Part shown: positions 1-6,965 of the stretch, piece after piece
Layout: every line of letters begins with the position of its first letter
How positions within the stretch are numbered: position 1 is the first letter of the stretch
Assembly: GCF_000428145.1 (NCBI RefSeq)
Contig: NZ_ATZJ01000056.1
Coordinates: forward strand, 1 to 19,181
Direction of reading: 5' to 3'
DNA: 19,181 bases
Source: Chitinilyticum litopenaei DSM 21440
GTDB lineage: Bacteria; Pseudomonadota; Gammaproteobacteria; Burkholderiales; Chitinibacteraceae
Made by a program: the position numbers and the translations under genes
The notes under the pieces: model-generated
The model's input: the letters and a program-made list of their open reading frames with translations, nothing else
Databases searched by the model: none
Told to the model about the DNA's origin: nothing

Positions 1-30
1 AATCTGAGCCAGGATCAAACTCTTTCGTTT
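1..30 (-). rRNA. rrs: 16S ribosomal RNA, 5' end only (partial)
   Basis: Read on the minus strand, the first bases of the window give AGAGTTTGATCCTGGCTCAG, the universal 5' segment of bacterial 16S rRNA. By alignment with the E. coli start, the mature 5' end falls at about position 30. The rest of the gene lies outside the window to the left. The leader and promoter to the right are on the same strand and agree with this. Confidence 0.95.
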
Positions 31-246
31 AATCACTGTTACTACTTAATTGCGCTCGCTTGCTTAAAACTCAGAATCAACAAGTGTGTACTTGTTACTT
101 CTGTCTTAAGTGCGAGTGCTGGTCAAACCAAGCACTCACACTCATCGGCTGTAGATTGTTAAAGATCGTTGCCCTGACGCTGCAAACTTCGCTAAACTTG
201 TCGTTTCGCTTCGTTTCTTTCGCTGCGTCAGCAGCAGAGAGGCCGA
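31..246 (-). other. 16S rRNA leader with boxA-like antitermination site and processing hairpins
   Basis: This is the transcribed spacer between the rRNA promoter and 16S. At 155-165 the minus strand reads TCTTTAACAAT, close to the boxA antitermination element of rrn leaders (known from E. coli; assignment here is by similarity). Two inverted repeats follow towards 16S: 131-142 with 109-120 (12-base arms, one mismatch, 10-base loop) and a perfect 7-base-arm hairpin at 79-96. They are plausible parts of the RNase III or maturation stem. No protein gene is supported here. Confidence 0.7.
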
Positions 247-275
247 ACTATACGGCCCGAACCCGACCCCGTCAA
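247..275 (-). promoter_or_regulatory. Strong rRNA promoter (-35 TTGACG, 17-base spacer, -10 TATAGT)
   Basis: On the minus strand TTGACG (270-275) is followed by exactly 17 bases and TATAGT (247-252), a near-consensus sigma-70 promoter facing the 16S gene. A GC-rich stretch follows the -10 box, as is usual for stringently controlled rRNA promoters. The core -35 region is repeated 62 bp upstream (see the direct repeat at 272-346). Confidence 0.8.
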
Positions 276-346
276 CACCCCGCCACACAAAATCGCCACA
301 CAGTTCGATAAGTGCTTGATTTTCATCAGGCCATCAACACCCCGCC
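272..346. repeat. Duplicated 13-base segment around the rRNA -35 region
   Basis: TCAACACCCCGCC occurs at 272-284 and again at 334-346, 62 bp apart. The left copy carries the -35 box of the rRNA promoter. The right copy contains TTGATG on the minus strand, with only a weak -10 candidate (ACTTAT) behind it. It could be a second, weaker rRNA promoter or a duplicated activator-binding site. Confidence 0.5.
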
Positions 347-485
347 GCCGGGTAGAATACACGACTGCGCATGGCTGCCTTTTGCCCTACTCCCCGAGGC
401 GCGCAAGCCGGGCAGCTCAGCGACTTACGGCAACAACGCCGCAACTTGCATTTCGCGCCTTCGCCCGCATGTTCCCAGCTCGTAC

Positions 486-505
486 ATATGTGTTCGTGCA
501 CATAT
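486..505. promoter_or_regulatory. Inverted repeat upstream of grxC
   Basis: ATATGTG (486-492) and CACATAT (499-505) form a perfect 7-base inverted repeat with a 6-base spacer. An AT-rich run (TATATATAAG) follows, about 30 bases before the grxC start. It may be an operator overlapping a -10 region. No good -35 box is visible at the right distance, so the role is uncertain. Confidence 0.35.
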
Positions 506-536
506 ATATAAGCGCAACGTTGGAGGATGCCGCGCC

Positions 537-797
537 ATGCCCCGAATAATCATGTATACCACCGCGGTCTGCCCCTACTGCGTGATGGCCGAGCGCCTGT
601 TGCTCAGCAAGGGGGTACAGATCGAGAAGATTCGCGTGGATCTGGATCCGGAACAGCGTGTCCTGATGATGGAACGCAGCCAGCGCCGCACGGTGCCGCA
701 AATCTTCATTGGTGAGCGGCATATAGGCGGCTTTGATGATCTGGCCGCGCTGGATCGTGCCGGAGGTCTGGATCTGCTCCTGGCGGAAGGCACCTAG
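537..797 (+). CDS. grxC: Glutaredoxin 3 (GrxC family)
   Basis: This is a small cytoplasmic glutathione-dependent dithiol oxidoreductase of 86 residues, the usual length for the family. It reduces protein disulfides and mixed glutathione disulfides. The redox motif CPYC is at residues 12-15. The conserved TVPQIFI segment with its cis-Pro and the GGFDD glutathione-binding segment follow. The reading frame is open further upstream, but the start at 537 is chosen because a GGAGG ribosome site (522-526) lies ten bases before it and the family's N-terminus (MPRIIMYTT) begins there. It is followed after about 90 bp by secB, a neighbour arrangement common in beta- and gammaproteobacteria that suggests co-transcription. 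Confidence 0.95.
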   Translation: MPRIIMYTTAVCPYCVMAERLLLSKGVQIEKIRVDLDPEQRVLMMERSQRRTVPQIFIGERHIGGFDDLAALDRAGGLDLLLAEGT

Positions 798-888
798 CCC
801 CTGTCGTGCAAACATGCGATGATTGTTGCCACCAACGAGTCAAGGCAGCGCCACGCTTGCCATACCTATAAATCAGGAAGGAATCAAA

Positions 889-1365
889 ATGTCCGAACAA
901 GCCCAAGAAAACCAGCAACCGGTGTTTGCACTGCAAAAAATCTATGTGACCGATGTGTCGCTGGAATCCCCGAATGCGCCTGGCGCCTTTGTTGAACAGG
1001 AACAGCCGGATTTCAACATCCAGTTCCGCAATCAGGCCCGCAGCTTTGACAATGGCTTCTTCGAAGCATCGCTGACCGTAACCGCCACAGCCAAGGTCGG
1101 CGAGCGCACACTATTCCTGGTGGAAGTCACCCAGGCTGGCCTTTTCAATATCGAGAACATTCCGGAAAGCGAACTGGAGCCGGTTCTGGGCATCGGCTGC
1201 CCGAGCATTCTGTTCCCCTACCTGCGCGAGGCCGTTTCCGACCTGACCACCCGCGCCGGCTTCCCGCCGCTGCTGCTGCAGCCGATCAACTTCGAAGCCA
1301 TCTTCATGCAACAGCGCGCCCAGCAGGCTGCCGCCCAGAATGCCGAAGCCGAGACCACTCACTAA
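889..1365 (+). CDS. secB: Protein-export chaperone SecB
   Basis: This is a 158-residue tetrameric cytoplasmic chaperone that holds preproteins unfolded and hands them to SecA for Sec export. The SecB core is clear: QKIYVTDVSLESPNAP near the N-terminus, then the IGCPSILFPYLREAVSDL and GFPPLLLQPINF segments in the C-terminal half. The tail is Gln/Ala-rich and probably flexible. The start is supported by AGGAAGGA at 875-882, six bases before the ATG. Its 3' end overlaps the next gene by 26 bases in another frame. Length and sequence look intact. Confidence 0.97.
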   Translation: MSEQAQENQQPVFALQKIYVTDVSLESPNAPGAFVEQEQPDFNIQFRNQARSFDNGFFEASLTVTATAKVGERTLFLVEVTQAGLFNIENIPESELEPVLGIGCPSILFPYLREAVSDLTTRAGFPPLLLQPINFEAIFMQQRAQQAAAQNAEAETTH

Positions 1366-1792
1366 GCTGCTGCTCGCCAGCGCTCTGCTGGCTGGCAGCC
1401 CACTCACGCTGGCGCTGGAGTTTCGCTCCGTCGCCCGCGACGGCGCCCTCTGGTATGAACAGCCGGCTGCGAACGCCAGGAAGCTATTCATCGTCAGCAA
1501 AGGCATGCCGGTGGAAATCCTGGCCGAGCAGCCAGGCTGGTTGCGCGTGCGCGATCGCAGTGGCGCGCTGGCCTGGATGCAAGCTGGCGAGCTATCGAAG
1601 CAGCGTACCGTGCAGGCCATCCGCAACACCACGGTGTTTGCCGGCCCGCAGGACAAGGCTCCTGTCGTGTTCAGAGTGGAAAAGGATGTCCTGCTCACCC
1701 TGCTGGATGCCCAGCAAAATGGCTGGATTCAGGTACAGCACCGGGATGGCCAGCGTGGCTTTGTGCGTATTGAAGACATCTGGGGCCTCTAG
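1340..1792 (+). CDS. Secreted protein with two bacterial SH3-like domains
   Basis: This 150-residue protein begins with a typical signal peptide (basic MPKPRPLTK, hydrophobic core, cleavage near LALA/L at about residue 25-26). Two SH3-like repeats follow, roughly residues 28-85 and 90-148, each with a PVEIL/VLLTL strand and a GW(L/I)(R/Q)V core. Such domains usually bind cell-wall peptides or other periplasmic partners; the ligand here is not known. The start lies inside secB (26-base overlap), which implies translational coupling. Placement between secB and gpsA is seen in related genomes, but no direct link to export is shown. An intrinsic terminator follows at 1809. Confidence 0.85.
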   Translation: MPKPRPLTKLLLASALLAGSPLTLALEFRSVARDGALWYEQPAANARKLFIVSKGMPVEILAEQPGWLRVRDRSGALAWMQAGELSKQRTVQAIRNTTVFAGPQDKAPVVFRVEKDVLLTLLDAQQNGWIQVQHRDGQRGFVRIEDIWGL

Positions 1793-1808
1793 CCACAGGC
1801 ATTACCCG

Positions 1809-1834
1809 GCCCGCAGCTTGCTGCGGGCTTTTTT
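1809..1834 (+). terminator. Intrinsic terminator after the SH3-domain gene
   Basis: A perfect 9-base stem, GCCCGCAGC (1809-1817) with GCTGCGGGC (1820-1828), is followed directly by six T residues (1829-1834). It lies 16 bases after the stop and 18 bases before gpsA, so gpsA either has its own weak start or depends on readthrough. Confidence 0.85.
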
Positions 1835-1852
1835 CTTGAGGAATAGATCATC

Positions 1853-2854
1853 ATGCAGATTGCCGTGCTTGGCGCTGGTGCCTGGGGTACCGCACTGGCC
1901 ATCCGTTTTGCCGACCGCCACCAGATTCGCCTGTGGTCGCGCGAGGCTGCCGAGGTTGACGCCATGCGCGCCGACCGCGAGAACAAGCGTTTCCTGCCCG
2001 GCTGTCACTTTCCGCCTCACCTGCAGGTGAGCGCGGATCTGGCCGGCACGATTCAGGGCGTCAATCTGGTGCTGATTGTCACGCCGCTGGCCGGCCTGCG
2101 CCCCACGCTGCAGCAGCTCGCGCAACTGGGCAACAAGGCCCCCGTGCTGTGGGCCTGCAAGGGCCTGGAGGCCGGCACCATGCAGCTGCCGCACCAGGTT
2201 GCCGAAGAAGAACTCGACCCGACCATTCCGCGCGGCATGCTGTCCGGGCCGAGCTTTGCGCAGGAAGTCGCCGCCGGCATGCCCGCCGCCGTGACGATTG
2301 CCGCCAGTGATGCCGCCTTTGCGCGCCTGGTGGTCGAAGAGCTCAACACCAATGTGCTGCGCCTGTATGCCAGCGCCGATCTGGTCGGCGTGGAAATCGG
2401 TGCGGCAGTGAAGAATGTGCTGGCGATTGCCGCCGGCGTGTGCGACGGCCTGAATCTGGGACTGAACGCGCGCGCAGCGCTACTGACCCGTGGCCTGGCC
2501 GAAATGGCGCGCTTTGGCGTAGCGCTGGGCGCGCGCGCCGAGACCTTCATGGGCCTTTCCGGCATTGGCGACCTGATGCTGACCGCCACCGGCGACCTGT
2601 CACGCAACCGCCGCGTCGGCCTGTTGCTGGCTGAGGGCAAGAATCTGAACGACATTCTGGTACACCTCGGCCATGTCGCCGAAGGCGTGCCGACCGCGAA
2701 GGAAGTATTGCGCCAGGCCGATGCACTGGGCGTGGACATGCCAATCACTCGCGCAGTCTGCCAGATGCTGTTTGACAACCAGCCAGTGAAAGCCATTATC
2801 GGCGAACTGATGGGACGAGCGCCGAAGATGGAAAGCGCCAGCGCCAGCCACTAA
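1853..2854 (+). CDS. gpsA: NAD(P)H-dependent glycerol-3-phosphate dehydrogenase GpsA
   Basis: This 333-residue cytoplasmic enzyme reduces dihydroxyacetone phosphate to sn-glycerol 3-phosphate, the backbone for phospholipids. The Rossmann motif GAGAWGT lies at residues 7-13. The WACKGLE and LSGPSFAQEVAAG segments are present. The catalytic-lysine segment GAAVKNVLAIAAG and the GLSGIGDLMLTATG loop are also conserved. Length is normal and no defect is visible. GAGGA at 1838-1842 precedes the ATG by ten bases. It follows the secB block on the same strand but is separated from it by an intrinsic terminator. Confidence 0.97.
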   Translation: MQIAVLGAGAWGTALAIRFADRHQIRLWSREAAEVDAMRADRENKRFLPGCHFPPHLQVSADLAGTIQGVNLVLIVTPLAGLRPTLQQLAQLGNKAPVLWACKGLEAGTMQLPHQVAEEELDPTIPRGMLSGPSFAQEVAAGMPAAVTIAASDAAFARLVVEELNTNVLRLYASADLVGVEIGAAVKNVLAIAAGVCDGLNLGLNARAALLTRGLAEMARFGVALGARAETFMGLSGIGDLMLTATGDLSRNRRVGLLLAEGKNLNDILVHLGHVAEGVPTAKEVLRQADALGVDMPITRAVCQMLFDNQPVKAIIGELMGRAPKMESASASH

Positions 2855-2881
2855 GCCAAACCTGATTATTTGTCACGAGCC

Positions 2882-2898
2882 CCCCGGCTTTGCCGGGG
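2882..2898 (+). terminator. GC-rich hairpin after gpsA, possible terminator
   Basis: CCCCGGC (2882-2888), a TTT loop and GCCGGGG (2892-2898) form a perfect 7-base stem 27 bases after the gpsA stop. There is no T tract on either strand, so it is a weak intrinsic terminator at best and may instead stabilise the mRNA 3' end. Just before it, AACCTGATTAT (2859-2869) matches the terminal repeat of the element at 17691-17835. Confidence 0.4.
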
Positions 2899-3089
2899 AG
2901 ACACCCCGAGTTCGGCATTTTCAAGAGTCGATCACCTCGGATTGAACAGGTGGATTCCGCCTCGCTTCTTGTGCTTACCGCCTGCGCAGTGGATGTTGCA
3001 GCCCTGTTCACCTTCAGATTCATTAAGAACAGTATCTCGCGCAGGCCCTTTGGGGGAGGTGAGGCATCCGTCATCTGGCCGCAGCCTCT

Positions 3090-3385
3090 CCTGCCTGCCC
3101 GTACTCCATCGCATAATCCGCTTTCCGGCTCAGTAACACCCTGGCTAGCCTGACGGTGTTGTTGGCCAAGGTGCCCGTGGCCACATTCCTGTCCCGACGG
3201 TGGCACAGATTCTGCACCCATATGTTGAGCAGATCAGTCGTGCTGCATGTGCCGACCGGGGCTGGCGACGCGCTCGCCCGAGTGCACCAGGCCCTCGTGC
3301 AGACCACGGAGTTGCGCACGGAAATGGGTCGTCAGGCGTGCATCGCTATCGTCCAGCAGCACCGGCTGCTCCCAGCAGGGCATAA
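3090..3385 (-). pseudogene. Decayed IS110-family transposase fragment
   Basis: Two minus-strand reading frames carry pieces of an IS110-type transposase joined by a frameshift or deletion. The upstream piece (about 3250-3385) reads PVLLDDSDARLTTHFRAQL, then RGLHEGLVHSGERV, like the central coiled-coil part of the family. The downstream piece (about 3090-3225) reads RRDRNVATGTLANNTVRLAR, like the family's 'NVA-VALANK-AR' segment near the C-terminus. The N-terminal DEDD catalytic region is not recognisable and stops interrupt the frames, so the gene is dead. Exact ends cannot be set by eye. It explains part of the 935-bp gap between gpsA and the next gene. It is not a copy of the transposase at the right edge. 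Confidence 0.55.
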
Positions 3386-3474
3386 CCATCAAGAAAGGGA
3401 CAACGGCGTAACAAGTTGGTGAGCAGGCTACCGAATCAAGGAAAACATGAAGAGGCCTTGCCTTCTGAAAACGC

Positions 3475-3544
3475 TATTGATTCGAATCTCAAACCGTTGC
3501 CAACGGTAAACGAGAAGTTAAAACATCAGAGGGCCTGATTAATA
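3475..3544. repeat. Short internally deleted relative of the 117-bp REP-bearing miniature element
   Basis: The left end TATTGATTCGAATCTC (3475-3490) and right end GAGGGCCTGATTAATA (3529-3544) resemble the 16-base terminal repeats of the elements at 8093 and 18682. The right flank AAAACATCAGAGGG is identical in sequence to the 8093 copy. The REP palindrome in the middle is missing and is replaced by a small CCGTT-GCC-AACGG hairpin. Total length is 70 bp. The rest of 3545-3789 shows no gene and no clear promoter; it is AT-richer than the flanking core genes. Confidence 0.5.
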
Positions 3545-3789
3545 AAAACCAATATAACCTGACACACAAATACATAAGCCAGCCAATTACCACCTACACG
3601 CCAACGGTGACGGCTGTCTTTGCTTTGCAATTGTGCTTTCATGTTCGAGAATCACCACAACAGACTGAGAGCCTTAAGAAACCACCGAGACAGTCCATTC
3701 ACCCTGCACGGTAAGGTCGTGATTTACTGCTCTTCTGCCAGACAAGCAATCCCCTGACAGAAAGACATTCTTCGGGAAAACTACTCGCC

Positions 3790-4353
3790 ATGACCAAACG
3801 ACTCACCCTGGCGGCACTGCTGGCCTCCATAGCGCTGGCACCAACCCCAAGCCGTGCACAAAATCCTGTAGCACCGGGATATGGGATCAGCCACATCAGT
3901 CTTGCCGAGGCGGCCTGTTCAAAGACGGACAGAGCGCTGGGAAGATACGACCATTACGATATCCTGCTCTGCCAGAGGCACCGTGTCTTCGGTGTTGGTA
4001 TCGCCATTCATGACGCCTACAGCTGGCCAGTACTCTATCAAACGGACAGCAAAAAGCTCTGGGATCTGCAAGCTCTGACAATGGCAGCTCTACCACAGGG
4101 GACCAGCTTTCCAGGCTTGCCAGCCAATGCCCTCATGGAACTGCTGGACTTTGCCGATGGGCGCATCGGCATTATTTTCCGTATTCAGGGCGTTCAGGCC
4201 GAGCAAGGGAACGCGGTCTCCCGTCTGCTCAGCCTGCAGTACGTGCGCGGCAATTTGTATTATTGCGGCAGCGACGTCACTAACCAGCAGGCTCGTAGCA
4301 GACTGGTAGAGCATGGAAAATGCCAGCAGCGTATCGAGCCGCAAACCATTTAA
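3790..4353 (+). CDS. Secreted protein of unknown function
   Basis: I do not recognise the family. The 187-residue product starts with a clear signal peptide: MTKR, a hydrophobic Ala/Leu core and a cleavage site near SRA/QN at about residue 24. The mature part has four Cys residues in the contexts AACSK, LLCQR, YYCGS and GKCQQ, which could form two disulfides in the periplasm. It has no transmembrane segment after the signal and no catalytic motif I can name. The ribosome site is weak (GGGA). The gene stands alone between transposon debris and a convergent gene, and its codons are less GC-rich than the core genes, which fits acquired DNA. An unrelated real gene on the other strand is unlikely because the signal peptide is so typical. 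Confidence 0.7.
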   Translation: MTKRLTLAALLASIALAPTPSRAQNPVAPGYGISHISLAEAACSKTDRALGRYDHYDILLCQRHRVFGVGIAIHDAYSWPVLYQTDSKKLWDLQALTMAALPQGTSFPGLPANALMELLDFADGRIGIIFRIQGVQAEQGNAVSRLLSLQYVRGNLYYCGSDVTNQQARSRLVEHGKCQQRIEPQTI

Positions 4354-4409
4354 AATCATTCATGAGAAGAAAATCCCCCTGAAATGGCGGCAGCGCTTTC
4401 CCCACATCA

Positions 4410-6881
4410 TCAGCCCAGCACATGCAGCTGCCCCCTGGCGAGCCGCACCCTTGCCCCCAGCCAGCTTTCCGGCACGTCCGCCCAGGCCAGCGCCGGGACC
4501 TTCAGCTCGCGCAGCATCGTTGCGCCGTGCGAGAGCAGGCCGCCGCTGCGCGTGACCACGCCGCGCGCCTGCCGGTAATGCTCGAAGAGACCCGGGTCGA
4601 GCGCGTCGACGAGCAGGATGTCCTCGCCCAGCACGCCTTCGACCTCGCCGGGCGACAGCTGCAGCGCGCCATCGGGCGCGTCTCCCCGCCCGCCGTGCTG
4701 CCAGAATCCGCCCTGCTCGCTGCGCACTACGCTCACCGGCGCAAACCAGTGCTCGCGCTGCGACGCTGGGAAGGCATGATGCAGGCGGAAGAACAGCAGC
4801 ATCAGCCGGTCGCGGAACTGCTCGCGCGTTTGCAGGTAGTAGCCGCGCATTCCCGGCAGGCCCAGCCTGTGCGCAAGCCGCAGCGGCCATGACCAGCGCG
4901 GCAAGGCGGCCAGCGACGGTGCAGCCACCGCCGGGCGCGGTGTCGCCGGATCGCTTTCCCAGGGCAGGCGGTGCGGCCCGCGCTGCTCGGTTTGCGTCTG
5001 CGGCCGCCCCAGCCAGGCGCCGCCACTGCTGGCGATTGCCGCGCCGATGCACAGGTTCTGCTGCACCAGCCAGGTGTAAAAGCGCATCAGCCAGTTCGCC
5101 AGGCGCTTGGCCTGTGCTTCATCACTCAGCGGGCTGGCAATCAGCGCGTCGAGTTCGGCCTGCCAGCGCGCCAGACCGGCATCGAGCCCGTCGAGCGCAC
5201 GGCGGCTGGCGAAGAGCATGCGCAGCAGTACCGGCAGCGCGCGCGGCCAGCGCCAGGGCCGCGCCGGCAAATCCGGAACGCTGCCGCCGATCTCGCGCGC
5301 CAGCGCGTCGCCCGGAATCCCCCAGTCCGCCAGCCGTGCAAGGAACAGTTCGGCGTTGATGTAGCTGGCATCGGCATGCAGCGCGGTGAACGGCTCGGCG
5401 TCGTCCAGTGCGCGCGCATCCCAGCGCGCGTAAACCTGCGGGATGCTCGCCGCCGCCTGCCGCTGCGCGGCCTCGATCAGCCGGCTGGGCTGCGGTGGCA
5501 GGATTTCGCCGATGTTCGCATTGGTCAGCCAGCGCTGCCAGCCGTAGCGTGTTACCGGGCGTGCCTGCAGTAGCCACAGCTGCCTGCCGTCCCACGCCCA
5601 TTCGATGTCGAGCGCCTGGCCGTGAAAGCAGCGCACCACCGCCTGCAGAAAATCCCACAGTGCGCGTTCGCTCAGCGCGCCGGCCAGCACGCGGCGCGAC
5701 GGCCGTTCGCCCCATTCGCCGCCCAGCTTTGAGAACCGCAGGCGCTGCGGCTGCACGCGGCCGTCGACCAGCGCGGACAGATGGCCGTTAACCCATTCGA
5801 TTTCGGCCGCCAGCCCGCGCGCGAAGCCCACGCCGGAAAGGGTTGGTTCGATCATGCGCTGCACAACCACGCTGGCCAGCCCTGCCGCGTGCAGACGATC
5901 GACGTGCTCGACGACCGCATCAGCCGGTACGCGCAGAAAGCTGTCGTGGCGGCCGGCGTTGGCGCAATCGATGCCGTCTTCGTCGTCGCCCGACGAGCGC
6001 ACCGCCCAGCCCTGCGGCGCTTCCCGATCAAAACTCCCCAGCCACGCCGCGAGCCGCTGCCGGTCAAAACCAGGGCGCAGCACGCGCAGCGCGGGCACCG
6101 GCAGACCGGCCGCCTGCGCCAGCAGCAAGCGCCCGCCCTTGGTGTGCGCGTTGAAGCCCGCGTCTTCCACGCCCCTCTCCAGCTGCGCGACGAAGTCGGC
6201 CGGGCATTGCCAGAACGGGTAGTGCCCCCAGCCGGGCTTGAAGGTCACTGCAAGCGCGCTGCGGCACAGCACCGCCTCCCAGGCGGCGGCGTGCTGCGCG
6301 CCGATCACGCCGTCGCGCCCGCCCCACAGCAGCTCGATCGGGTCGCTAATCTGGTCGAACAGCGTCAGCGCATTGTCCGGCCGCACCCAGCGGAAATACG
6401 GTGCAAAGGCGCGGCAGCGCGCGTAGCCGCGGGCAATCCGCCGGTAATCGGGGCTGAAGCCCGGCAAGGCAAACTGGCGCGAGAACACGCGGGGAAAGTT
6501 CGCCAGCAGCCACTGCGCCAGCGGCAAGAGGCCGGGCAGCTGCATCAGCCTTGGCAGGCGGCGACGCCACAGCGCGACGCCAACCGGCGACAAGAGCACC
6601 GTGCGGCTGAAATGGCCGGGCTTGCGCACCAGCAGGTGCAGCACCGGCAAGGCGCTGATGCCGGTGGCGACAATCGCGTGGCCGGGCTCGGTCTGCGCCG
6701 CCAGCGCGTCGGCCAGGCCGGACAGCGAATCCGGCAATTCGGAGGTATTACCTCCGAACCCAGGCAGCTCGATGGCTACGGCTTGATACTGGCTAAAGTA
6801 CGGCAGCACTTCATCCCACCAGTCGGCGGCGCTGCCGTTGCCGGCCAGCAGGTAGAGCTTGGGGCGTTGCTTAGCGGTCAT
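4410..6881 (-). CDS. Alpha/beta hydrolase fused to a PEP-synthase-like ATP-grasp and phosphohistidine domain
   Basis: The 823-residue protein has three parts. Residues 1 to about 235 are an alpha/beta hydrolase with a likely Ser76-Asp190-His220 triad; the nucleophile elbow reads GISAL, so the second Gly of GxSxG is missing. Residues about 245-445 match the ATP-binding half of PEP synthase/PPDK: AVRSS at 293-297, VVVQRM, SGVGFA, and LQARPVT at 438-444. The C-terminus (about 730-823) is the swivelling phosphohistidine domain, SGGLLSHGATMLREL, with His785. The PEP/pyruvate-binding barrel is absent, so it cannot be an ordinary PEP synthase. Rifampin phosphotransferase shares the ATP-grasp plus His-domain plan but lacks the hydrolase. 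Substrate is unknown. The frame is open to 6926; 6881 is chosen because AAGGAAA (6887-6893) precedes that ATG. It lies 84 bp after the TIGR01777 gene on the same strand. Confidence 0.8.
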   Translation of the reverse strand: MTAKQRPKLYLLAGNGSAADWWDEVLPYFSQYQAVAIELPGFGGNTSELPDSLSGLADALAAQTEPGHAIVATGISALPVLHLLVRKPGHFSRTVLLSPVGVALWRRRLPRLMQLPGLLPLAQWLLANFPRVFSRQFALPGFSPDYRRIARGYARCRAFAPYFRWVRPDNALTLFDQISDPIELLWGGRDGVIGAQHAAAWEAVLCRSALAVTFKPGWGHYPFWQCPADFVAQLERGVEDAGFNAHTKGGRLLLAQAAGLPVPALRVLRPGFDRQRLAAWLGSFDREAPQGWAVRSSGDDEDGIDCANAGRHDSFLRVPADAVVEHVDRLHAAGLASVVVQRMIEPTLSGVGFARGLAAEIEWVNGHLSALVDGRVQPQRLRFSKLGGEWGERPSRRVLAGALSERALWDFLQAVVRCFHGQALDIEWAWDGRQLWLLQARPVTRYGWQRWLTNANIGEILPPQPSRLIEAAQRQAAASIPQVYARWDARALDDAEPFTALHADASYINAELFLARLADWGIPGDALAREIGGSVPDLPARPWRWPRALPVLLRMLFASRRALDGLDAGLARWQAELDALIASPLSDEAQAKRLANWLMRFYTWLVQQNLCIGAAIASSGGAWLGRPQTQTEQRGPHRLPWESDPATPRPAVAAPSLAALPRWSWPLRLAHRLGLPGMRGYYLQTREQFRDRLMLLFFRLHHAFPASQREHWFAPVSVVRSEQGGFWQHGGRGDAPDGALQLSPGEVEGVLGEDILLVDALDPGLFEHYRQARGVVTRSGGLLSHGATMLRELKVPALAWADVPESWLGARVRLARGQLHVLG
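6738..6758. repeat. Perfect 10-base-arm palindrome inside the hydrolase-fusion gene
   Basis: TTCGGAGGTA (6738-6747), one central base, and TACCTCCGAA (6749-6758) form a perfect inverted repeat in codons about 42-49 of the hydrolase fusion. In the mRNA it makes a hairpin that contains GGAGG. It may be a regulator site or chance. Confidence 0.5.
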
Positions 6882-6965
6882 GATGGTTTCCTTGTAGCGG
6901 AATTGCGGCACAGCCGGCTCCACCACCCCGGCTGGCGGGGTGTTCCACGGTGAATCGGGAGGAAA

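Noticed and set aside
60..311. Open frame of 83 codons in the rRNA leader region
   Set aside because: It lies across the leader and promoter of the rRNA operon on the opposite strand, with no ribosome site or recognisable protein.
6924..6942. Perfect CACCCCG/CGGGGTG hairpin between the TIGR01777 gene and the hydrolase fusion, as a terminator
   Set aside because: No T tract follows on the minus strand. The two genes are more likely co-transcribed, with the hairpin inside the message.
5781..6953. Long plus-strand open frame (390 codons) opposite the hydrolase fusion
   Set aside because: It lacks a ribosome site and any known motif. Its residue pattern (Arg, Gln, Ala-rich) is what the complement of a GC-rich gene gives, and the minus-strand protein has clear domains.
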